DNA from: CBDDFQ01 sp965227035
Lineage (GTDB): Bacteria; Pseudomonadota; Gammaproteobacteria; Burkholderiales; Burkholderiaceae_C
Assembly (NCBI GenBank): GCA_965227035.1
Contig: OZ245724.1
Span: forward strand, 1,674,001 to 1,738,000
DNA: 64,000 bases
Direction: 5' to 3'
The position numbers were made by a program, and so were the translations under genes. The notes under the pieces are model-generated. The model worked only from the letters and a program-made list of their open reading frames with translations. It was not told where the DNA came from and made no database searches. Positions 58,217 to 64,000 of the stretch are shown here, in pieces (positions within the stretch are counted from its first letter, which is position 1; each line of letters opens with the position of its first letter).

Positions 58217-59559
58217 GCGGCGGATCGAAAAAATCCCAGCGTGGCAAAAAAATCGAGGCGCCCCGCAAAGGAATTAATGAGGCTCTGACCCCAGTTTCCC
58301 TGTCGGCGCGTGTGTTTAGCTGGCATGAGCACATGTCTCTGTGGTTCAGCCTGGGCGTCGGGCTGCTGGTCATGCAAATTGGTGCCTATCTGGTGCCGGG
58401 CGTGAGCACCGAAGACGCGATCATCGCGATTCTGGTGGGGTCTATCGTCGGCTCGGGTCTGCTGGCATGGACTGCCAAACTGGGCGCCGATACCGGTTTG
58501 TCCAGCGCCGGCCTGATGCACGCCACTTACGGCAGCATGTTCGCCAAAGTGCCGGTCGTTCTCAACATCGTGCAACTGATCGGCTGGACCACCTTCGAGC
58601 TCGTGGTCATTCGCGAAGGCACGTCTGCCATCGCCATCAACGCTTTCGGATTCTCGATGGATGCGGGAACCGCCATGGTTGCCGCCACCGTGTTCTGGGG
58701 CGCGATCCTCACCGCGCTTCTGGCCGGCTCGATGGTGACGCTGGTTCGCAAGTTCGTGAGCCGCTTCGGCTTGCCGCTGGTCGTTATTTCTCTCGTTTGG
58801 CTCACCTGGCAATTCGTCGTTCAGTTGCAGGACAAAGGCTTCGCGCTTTTCATGAATCGCCAGGGCGACGGCACCATGACCCTGTTCTCGGCCATCGACC
58901 TTGTCATCGCGATGCCGGTGTCGTGGCTGCCGCTGGTAGCCGATTACGCGCGCCACGGACGAAGTGGCAAAGGCGCGCTGTCGGGCACCTGGATCGGCTA
59001 CGCCATTGCGAACATCTGGTGTTACGCGCTGGGCGTGATCGTGGTGAGCGTTGCGGAACCCGGTGCGAGCATGGTCACTTCGCTGCTGCTGGCCCAAGGC
59101 GGATTGATTGCACTCGGACTCATCCTGATCGACGAACTCGACAACGCTTATGGCGATGTCTATTCCGGCTCGGTGTCGTCTCACAGCCTGAAGCCCTCAT
59201 GGAGCATTCGTAAATGGGGCATCGCGATCGCGGTCGTCTGCACCCTGCTCGCGCTCATCCTGCCGATTCACACGCTGGAGCCTTTCCTCTTGATGTTGAG
59301 TTCCGTATTCGTGCCGCTGTTCGGCGTGATTCTTGGCACCCTGTCGGGTCGCGAATCGACCGCAGCGTCCAAGATCGGCAGGCTAGACGCTGCGGCGATA
59401 AAGATCGCGCCCGCCACCATCTGGCTTTTGGGCATCGCCTGTTATCACCTGCTGGCGCAGATCGCACCTCAGTGGGGTTCGGCGCTTCCCACGTTGTTCA
59501 TCACGTTCGTGCTGGCCAGGCTGGTTCGCGGCAACCGCCTGGTCGAGGCCGGCGCGTAA
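58213..59559 (+). CDS. NCS1-family permease, candidate pyrimidine-precursor transporter
   Basis: A 448-residue inner-membrane protein of the cytosine/purine/thiamine-precursor (NCS1) family with about twelve membrane segments. Characteristic pieces are HEHMSLWFSLGVGLLVMQIGAYLVPG and WLPLVADYARHGRSGKGALSGTWIGYAIAN. Beside thiD and the thiOSGE set it most likely imports hydroxymethylpyrimidine (CytX-like), but cytosine or a purine is also possible. The ATG at 58213 overlaps the reductase stop (ATGA). Its 3' end overlaps the antisense end of thiD by 91 bp. Confidence 0.87.
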   Translation: MSGGSKKSQRGKKIEAPRKGINEALTPVSLSARVFSWHEHMSLWFSLGVGLLVMQIGAYLVPGVSTEDAIIAILVGSIVGSGLLAWTAKLGADTGLSSAGLMHATYGSMFAKVPVVLNIVQLIGWTTFELVVIREGTSAIAINAFGFSMDAGTAMVAATVFWGAILTALLAGSMVTLVRKFVSRFGLPLVVISLVWLTWQFVVQLQDKGFALFMNRQGDGTMTLFSAIDLVIAMPVSWLPLVADYARHGRSGKGALSGTWIGYAIANIWCYALGVIVVSVAEPGASMVTSLLLAQGGLIALGLILIDELDNAYGDVYSGSVSSHSLKPSWSIRKWGIAIAVVCTLLALILPIHTLEPFLLMLSSVFVPLFGVILGTLSGRESTAASKIGRLDAAAIKIAPATIWLLGIACYHLLAQIAPQWGSALPTLFITFVLARLVRGNRLVEAGA

Positions 59560-60365
59560 CCGTGATTCAACGGGCCATGACCCTGGCCCGTTTTCACATC
59601 GGCCCCTGCTGAGATAGCGCCCAGCACGTAGGCGCGGGCGCTGGCGACAGCCTTCTCGAGCGGCTCACCAAGCGCAAGATACGACGCTATGGCTGAAGAC
59701 AGCGTGCAACCGGTGCCGTGGGTGTTCTCGCTGGCGATACGTCTGGACGACAGGCGAATCTGATCTTTGCCTCGGCGAGCCAGCACATCGACCACTTCCT
59801 TGCCCGGCAGATGCCCGCCCTTGAGCAGCACAGCGGGCGCGCCCATGTTGAGCAACTCATCGGCAGCCGCTGACAAGTCGTCGATCCCGGCAATCGGGTG
59901 ACCCAACAGCAGAGTTGCTTCATCCAGGTTCGGCGTGATGACCGCTGCCAACGGAAACAGCTCGTCTATCAGCACCTGAACCGTTTCCGATTCGATCAGC
60001 CTGTCGCCGCTGGTGGCGACCATCACCGGGTCGAGCACCACGTTCGGCAACGAATATTCCTTGATTGCCCAAGCCACCATACGCACCACTTCAGGCGAAT
60101 GGAGCATGCCGATCTTGACCGCATCGACACCGATATCGGTGATGACCGCCTTGAGCTGCTCGCGCAGGAATTCGGCGGGAACGCCGTGAATTCCAGTCAC
60201 CCCCAAGGTGTTCTGGGCGGTAAGCGCGGTAATGGCCGTCATGCCGTAGCAGCCGAGTGCGCTGAAGGTCTTCAGATCGGCCTGTATGCCGGCGCCGCCG
60301 CCGCTGTCGGATCCGGCGATCGACAGGACGCGGGCGTATTGAAAAGAGGGATTCGTGGAAGACAT
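59469..60365 (-). CDS. thiD: Hydroxymethylpyrimidine/phosphomethylpyrimidine kinase
   Basis: A 298-residue kinase that phosphorylates HMP and HMP-P for thiamine synthesis. Family signatures: SIAGSDSGGGAGIQADLKTFSALGCYGM at the start, VLDPVMVATSGD, GHPIAGIDDL and the ATP/substrate site ENTHGTGCTLSSAIASYLA. It is about 30 residues longer than E. coli ThiD; the extra C-terminal part lies antisense to the permease 3' end. It begins divergently from thiO with only 16 bp between starts. Confidence 0.94.
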   Translation of the reverse strand: MSSTNPSFQYARVLSIAGSDSGGGAGIQADLKTFSALGCYGMTAITALTAQNTLGVTGIHGVPAEFLREQLKAVITDIGVDAVKIGMLHSPEVVRMVAWAIKEYSLPNVVLDPVMVATSGDRLIESETVQVLIDELFPLAAVITPNLDEATLLLGHPIAGIDDLSAAADELLNMGAPAVLLKGGHLPGKEVVDVLARRGKDQIRLSSRRIASENTHGTGCTLSSAIASYLALGEPLEKAVASARAYVLGAISAGADVKTGQGHGPLNHGYAPASTRRLPRTSLASTNVMNNVGSAEPH

Positions 60366-60381
60366 TTCAAAATTATCGGCC

Positions 60382-61539
60382 ATGCCGCCCCGAGCCGGTT
60401 GTTTGCCTTCGGTGTGCTGTAATTCCCGGGTGTCTCCCCCCGCAAATTCAGCATCCTCTTCGGTCGTTATTCTTGGCGCCGGCCTTATCGGCCGACTGCT
60501 GGCCGTCACGCTGGCGGGCCTCGGTTTCAAGGTCGAAATTCATGACGCCGGAGCGCCTTCGGCAGATGGCGCTGCCGCCAGAGTCGCTGCTGCCATGCTG
60601 GCCCCGCTTGCCGAGTCGGCAGTCACCGAAGAGTCCGTGGTCCGTATGGGCATGTATTCGCTCGACCGCTGGCCGCAAATCATCGAATCTTTCAGCAAAC
60701 CGGTTTTCTTTCAGCGCGAAGGCACGCTCATCGTCTGGCACAGGCAGGATGCGCCGGAAGCAGAACGCTTCACGCGCCAGCTCGATTCCACGACCCGCTC
60801 GATTCCCGAGCTGCCCGCCGCACGACACGTGAACGCCGAGCAGATCCAGGCGCTGGAACCCGCATTGGGATCGCGCTTCGCCCAAGGGCTTTACCTGCCT
60901 CAGGAAGGCCAGCTGGACAACCGTGGCTTGCTCGAATCCTTGCTCGAAGAAATGCGTGTTCGCGGCGTTTCGATGAACTGGGGCAGCAGAAAACATCCCG
61001 GCGATTTCCGGATCGGATCGAATCAACCGGACTGGGTGCTCGACTGCCGGGGCGTTGGCGCCAAGCCGCAGTGGAACGGGGTTCGCGCCGTGCGGGGCGA
61101 AGTGATTCGACTGTTTGCACCCGAGGTCGATATCAAGCGACCGACCCGACTGATCCATCCTCGCTATCCGCTGTATATCGCGCCCAAGCCGAATCATCTG
61201 TTCGTCGTCGGCGCCACCGAGATCGAATCGGAAGACTTTTCTCCTGCGAGCGTGCGCTCGACCCTTGAGCTATTGAGCGCGGCGTATACGCTGCACAGCG
61301 GATTCGCCGAAGCGCGCATCGTCGAAATCGCGACGCAGTGTCGCCCTGCTCTTGCGGACAACCTGCCCGCGATCCGCCTGCTTGCCAACAACGTGATTCA
61401 GGTGAACGGCCTCTACCGTCACGGATTCATGATCGCGCCGGCCGTGCTCGACTCGGTGATGAAGCTCGTGAAAGAAGACGACGCTTCGCTCGCGCATTCC
61501 TTGTCCATTCAAGTGCACGACACCGCAGCGGTCGAGTAA
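60382..61539 (+). CDS. thiO: Glycine oxidase ThiO
   Basis: A 385-residue FAD oxidase that makes iminoglycine for thiazole formation. The dinucleotide motif VVILGAGLIGRLLAVTLAGLGFKVEIHDAG and the C-terminal NNVIQVNGLYRHGFMIAPAV fit the ThiO/DAO family. Three start codons are possible: GTG at 60355, ATG at 60382 and GTG at 60430. The family usually begins close to VVILGAG, so the longest forms add a Pro/Ser-rich lead. It starts the thiO-thiS-thiG-thiE row. Confidence 0.91.
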   Translation: MPPRAGCLPSVCCNSRVSPPANSASSSVVILGAGLIGRLLAVTLAGLGFKVEIHDAGAPSADGAAARVAAAMLAPLAESAVTEESVVRMGMYSLDRWPQIIESFSKPVFFQREGTLIVWHRQDAPEAERFTRQLDSTTRSIPELPAARHVNAEQIQALEPALGSRFAQGLYLPQEGQLDNRGLLESLLEEMRVRGVSMNWGSRKHPGDFRIGSNQPDWVLDCRGVGAKPQWNGVRAVRGEVIRLFAPEVDIKRPTRLIHPRYPLYIAPKPNHLFVVGATEIESEDFSPASVRSTLELLSAAYTLHSGFAEARIVEIATQCRPALADNLPAIRLLANNVIQVNGLYRHGFMIAPAVLDSVMKLVKEDDASLAHSLSIQVHDTAAVE

Positions 61540-61569
61540 ACAGTTTTCGATGAACGTGTTTCAATTTCA

Positions 61570-61767
61570 ATGAATGTTTCCATCAATCAAAAGCCGTTCG
61601 AGCTGCCCGCCGGTGCGACTCTCGCCGACGCAGTAAAAGCACTCGAAGCCAAGCCCCCGTTTGCAGCGGCGGTCAACACTACTTTCGTGCCCAACGCAAA
61701 ATACGCGCAACACGTGCTGGCCGAAGGCGATCTCGTCGAGATCATCTCGCCAGTGACTGGCGGCTAA
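61570..61767 (+). CDS. thiS: Sulfur carrier protein ThiS
   Basis: A 65-residue ubiquitin-like sulfur carrier. It starts MNVSINQKPFELPAGATLADAV and ends in the conserved ISPVTGG, whose C-terminal Gly becomes a thiocarboxylate that gives sulfur to the thiazole. It stands between thiO (30 bp) and thiG (21 bp), so the genes form one transcript. Confidence 0.96.
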   Translation: MNVSINQKPFELPAGATLADAVKALEAKPPFAAAVNTTFVPNAKYAQHVLAEGDLVEIISPVTGG

Positions 61768-61788
61768 GCAGATTCCACACTCCCCCGA

Positions 61789-62592
61789 ATGATTTCAACC
61801 AATTCATCAGACGCGCTCACGCTGTACGACGAAGTTTTCTCCAGCCGATTGTTGCTCGGCACTTCGCGCTACCCATCGCCACGCGTGCTGGCAGATGCAG
61901 TCGCCGCGTCGACTCCTGCGATGCTCACCGCGTCGCTGCGCAGACAAGGCTCGGCCGCCAACGAAACAGACAACTCGTTCTGGCAATTGCTTCGCGACAT
62001 GAAGACGCCCGTGCTGCCGAACACCGCCGGCTGCCACAGCATCAAGGAAGTCGTTGCCACCGCACAAATGGCGCGCGAAATTTTCCAGACACCGTGGATC
62101 AAGCTCGAACTCATCGGCGACGACTACACGCTGCAGCCCGATTCGCTGAACCTGGTCGAGGCTGCAAGCATCCTCATAAAAGACGGCTTCAAGGTGCTTC
62201 CGTATTGCACAGAAGACTTGGTCATCTGCCAGCGCCTTGTCGACGTCGGATGCCAGGCGGTCATGCCTTGGGCGGCACCTATCGGCACCGGCAAGGGCCC
62301 GGTCAATCCATACGCAATGCAAATGCTTCGCCAGCGTCTCAAGGTGCCGATGATTGTCGATGCCGGACTCGGTCTTCCATCACACGCGTGTCAGGTCATG
62401 GAATGGGGATACGACGGCGTGCTGCTCAACACTGCAGTCGCCTTGTCGACAGATCCTGTCGCCATGGCCAGTGCGTTCGCGCAGGCAGTTCGCGCGGGGC
62501 GCAGTGCTTATTTGGCGGGCGCAATGGCCGAGCAGGAATCTGCGCAGCCGAGCACTCCGGTGCTGGGCACTCCGTTCTGGCATCAGGAATAA
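61789..62592 (+). CDS. thiG: Thiazole synthase ThiG
   Basis: A 267-residue TIM-barrel enzyme that builds the thiazole phosphate from deoxyxylulose phosphate, iminoglycine and ThiS-thiocarboxylate. It shows SRLLLGTSRYPSP, LPNTAGCHSIKEVVATAQMARE, PWIKLELIGDDYTLQPD with the Lys for the Schiff base, and GYDGVLLNTAVALSTDPVAMA. Start ATG at 61789. Confidence 0.96.
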   Translation: MISTNSSDALTLYDEVFSSRLLLGTSRYPSPRVLADAVAASTPAMLTASLRRQGSAANETDNSFWQLLRDMKTPVLPNTAGCHSIKEVVATAQMAREIFQTPWIKLELIGDDYTLQPDSLNLVEAASILIKDGFKVLPYCTEDLVICQRLVDVGCQAVMPWAAPIGTGKGPVNPYAMQMLRQRLKVPMIVDAGLGLPSHACQVMEWGYDGVLLNTAVALSTDPVAMASAFAQAVRAGRSAYLAGAMAEQESAQPSTPVLGTPFWHQE

Positions 62593-62599
62593 GGCTGCA

Positions 62600-63502
62600 A
62601 TGAAAGACAAAGTAGAAAAGATGCGCAAGGCGATTCTCGCGGCGCATGCATCGTCGTTGAGCATCGACGGATACAAAGTCAAATCGAACGCATCGCACGA
62701 GTTTTCGGAGCCGGTTTACGAAGCGGTGTTCAAAGCCTGCGTCGACATGTCGTTCATCGAGATCGACGCGGCGTGCATCGCCAATGCATGGGTCGCGCAA
62801 TCGGCTCGCAAATCGGAATTCGACGCCACCGCCTGGCCCACCGATCCCGTCGACTTCGGCATGAAACCGTGGCCGCGCGGCACCGCATTCCCGACGTGCC
62901 CCAAAGACCTCGGCCTGTACGCCGTGCTGCCCGATGCGCAATGGGTCGGACGAATGGCGCGTGCCGGTGTGCCCACGGTTCAACTGAGATACAAATCGGA
63001 CGACAAAGCTGCCGTGGCCATCGAAGTGGCAGCCGCCGTCAAAGCGGTCGAAGGCACGAGCGCCCTGCTCTTCATCAACGATCATTGGCAGGCCGCCATC
63101 GAGGCCGGCGCATACGGCGTGCATCTGGGTCAGGAAGACATGGAAGCGACCGATGTCGAGATCATCCGCGCGGCCGGATTGCGACTCGGTCTGAGCACAC
63201 ACGGCTACGCCGAAATGATGCGCGCCGATGCCGCATCGCCCAGCTACATCGCTATGGGGGCCGTGTATCCCACGACTCTCAAGAGGATGGCGACTGCGCC
63301 TCAAGGGCCAGGTCGTCTTGCGAAATACGCAGAGCTCATGCGCGACTACCCACTGGTCGCCATCGGTGGAATCGACGAGGCACGCATGCCCGAAATCATA
63401 AAAACCGGCGTCGGAAGTATCGCGGTGGTCAGAGCCCTGGTCGCGGCCAAGAACCCCGAAGAAGAAGTGACCAGACTGGTCTCCAGAATGACCAAAAAAT
63501 GA
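62600..63502 (+). CDS. thiE: Thiamine-phosphate synthase with N-terminal extension
   Basis: A 300-residue protein. The C-terminal 190 residues are a ThiE TIM barrel: LGLYAVLPDAQWVGRMARAGVPTVQLRYK, LLFINDHWQAAIEAGAYGVHLGQEDM, GLSTHGYAEM and PLVAIGGIDEARMPEIIKTGVGSIAVVRAL. About 110 further residues precede this barrel, beginning MKDKVEKMRKAILAAHAS with AWPTDPVDFGMKPWPRGTAFPTCPKD; I do not recognise them as a known domain. The ATG at 62600 is eight bases after the thiG stop. The extension may add substrate coupling or regulation. Confidence 0.9.
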   Translation: MKDKVEKMRKAILAAHASSLSIDGYKVKSNASHEFSEPVYEAVFKACVDMSFIEIDAACIANAWVAQSARKSEFDATAWPTDPVDFGMKPWPRGTAFPTCPKDLGLYAVLPDAQWVGRMARAGVPTVQLRYKSDDKAAVAIEVAAAVKAVEGTSALLFINDHWQAAIEAGAYGVHLGQEDMEATDVEIIRAAGLRLGLSTHGYAEMMRADAASPSYIAMGAVYPTTLKRMATAPQGPGRLAKYAELMRDYPLVAIGGIDEARMPEIIKTGVGSIAVVRALVAAKNPEEEVTRLVSRMTKK

Positions 63503-63505
63503 CGC

Positions 63506-63511
63506 TATAAT
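63506..63511 (+). promoter_or_regulatory. -10 element of the tRNA-Asn gene
   Basis: A perfect TATAAT box lies just after the thiE stop and 13 bp before the mature tRNA start. No good -35 is found at 16-18 bp upstream, so its use is likely but not certain. The tRNA can also be read from thiE transcripts. Confidence 0.6.
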
Positions 63512-63523
63512 TCGAGGCTCAAT

Positions 63524-63599
63524 TCCCCGATAGCTCAGTTGGTAGAGCGCCGGACTGTTAATCCGTAGGTCCCTGGTTCGAGCCCAGGTCGGGGAGCCA
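63524..63599 (+). tRNA. tRNA-Asn (anticodon GTT), CCA encoded
   Basis: Acceptor arms TCCCCGA and TCGGGGA pair fully, the D-arm is TAGCTCAGTTGGTAGAGC, the anticodon loop reads CTGTTAA with GTT at 63557-63559, and the T-loop is GGTTCGAGCC. The CCA end (63597-63599) is encoded. A rho-independent terminator follows at 63611. Confidence 0.97.
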
Positions 63600-63610
63600 A
63601 AATAAGCGAA

Positions 63611-63646
63611 GCCCTCGTACGAAAGTACGAGGGCTTTTGTTCTTTT
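63611..63646 (+). terminator. Rho-independent terminator of tRNA-Asn
   Basis: Perfect 10-base arms GCCCTCGTAC (63611-63620) and GTACGAGGGC (63625-63634) with a GAAA loop, followed by TTTTGTTCTTTTT. Confidence 0.95.
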
Positions 63647-63963
63647 TGTGCCGCCGCCGCAAGAAGATTCATCATTCTTCCTTGCATCGATATCCGCTTA
63701 CAAAAGCATTTCAATGTCTTCGTGTTGGTCTGGATCGGTTCTGCTATGGGGCCGAGCGCGGGCGTGAAACTAACAATCCAGGTTGTCTATAGACGAGCGT
63801 CAGCAAGTCCTAGTACCCCTCCCGAGCGAGACTCACTGTGCGCGACATCCTGAGTTCTTAAACAACGTCAGCAAGCCCAAAGCAGGACGAGCGACGTCTT
63901 AAACACAGAGCCCTTCGCTCCCGGCCCGAACAGCTTCGCGCTCGGGGTTCGAGACGAAGCAAC
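63647..63963. other. Stretch with no recognised gene
   Basis: About 320 bp between the tRNA terminator and the end of a possible minus-strand gene. Short repeats are seen (GTCAGCAAG at about 63798 and 63866; GACGAGCG at about 63793 and 63887), but no RNA gene, hairpin of note or coding pattern. It borders a tRNA gene, a common integration site, but no attachment-site duplicate or integrase is in view. Confidence 0.5.
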
Positions 63964-64000
63964 CTATCCCGCCGAAAGATCTTCGACGACGTAGTACTTC
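63964..64000 (-). CDS. Possible C-terminal end of a gene cut by the window edge
   Basis: On the minus strand the last 37 bases read KYYVVEDLSAG followed by a stop, in a frame with GC-rich third positions. This would be the end of a gene that starts beyond the window. It is very short, so no function can be named and it may be chance. Confidence 0.25.
   Translation of the reverse strand, partial: KYYVVEDLSAG

Noticed and set aside
60355..60470. A TPP riboswitch before the thiamine genes
   Set aside because: The divergent thiD/thiO starts are too close, and the conserved CUGAGA and ACCUG-type cores are absent here and ahead of the permease.
1..64000. CRISPR array, insertion sequence or prophage
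   Set aside because: No regular direct repeats with spacers, transposase, integrase or phage structural gene was seen; the 39-bp repeats at 30099-30215 are coding and unspaced.

Overview
The window looks like chromosomal DNA of a betaproteobacterium of the order Burkholderiales, and an Oxalobacteraceae-like genus is my best guess. The grounds are the gene blocks cysI-DUF934-cysH-cysD-cysN, pepA-holC, lptF-lptG-cysB and hrpA/argA, a Bug-type binding protein, a lineage-typical ThiE with a long N-terminal extension, and a fairly GC-rich codon style. The placement is an inference from gene content, not from a database match. Coding density is high. One tRNA gene (Asn) lies near the right end; I saw no rRNA, CRISPR array, transposase or integrase.

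Layout. 1-9 kb: the 5' part of an aldehyde dehydrogenase, an LLM-type flavin monooxygenase, a Bug solute-binding protein, a GNAT protein, a divergent MerR-type regulator/P1B metal ATPase pair, two small hypotheticals, a VOC protein and an EamA exporter. 9-19 kb: a livJ-type lipoprotein, holC-pepA, the divergent lptF-lptG pair for LPS export, a CbiX-type chelatase, cysB, an aminotransferase and a hydroxyacid dehydrogenase. 19-31 kb: an unusual accessory stretch around the housekeeping genes hrpA and argA, with six minus-strand genes for proteins without signal peptides. Four share a previously unnamed module of about 130 residues, one carries an OTU-like cysteine-protease pattern, and one has 13-residue tandem repeats. 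31-43 kb: a sulfate ABC operon ending in dsbB, a LysR regulator with azoR, an NADPH-FMN reductase, metNIQ and a second sulfate-binding protein. 43-51 kb: yggX, mnmC, a four-gene chaperone-usher fimbrial operon and a protein with two degenerate receiver domains. 51-63.6 kb: cysI-DUF934-cysHDN, a ferredoxin and its reductase, an NCS1 permease and the thiamine genes thiD/thiOSGE, then tRNA-Asn.

How the genes work together. Sulfur is the recurring theme. CysB is the expected regulator, two Sbp proteins with CysTWA import sulfate, CysDN makes APS, an iron-sulfur type CysH reduces APS to sulfite, CysI (a siroheme enzyme, fed by a CbiX-type chelatase) makes sulfide, MetNIQ imports methionine, and ThiS/ThiG put sulfur into thiazole. 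No cysJ flavoprotein is present; the nearby FdxA/ferredoxin reductase pair is a candidate electron supply.

The most novel part is the 19-31 kb set. Its proteins look like candidate secreted effectors: no Sec signals, Ser/Thr/Pro-rich amino ends, paralogous modules, a eukaryote-type protease pattern and a PP1-docking-like RVTF motif. Several of the genes share a short sequence upstream. No secretion apparatus lies in the window, so the effector idea remains an inference.
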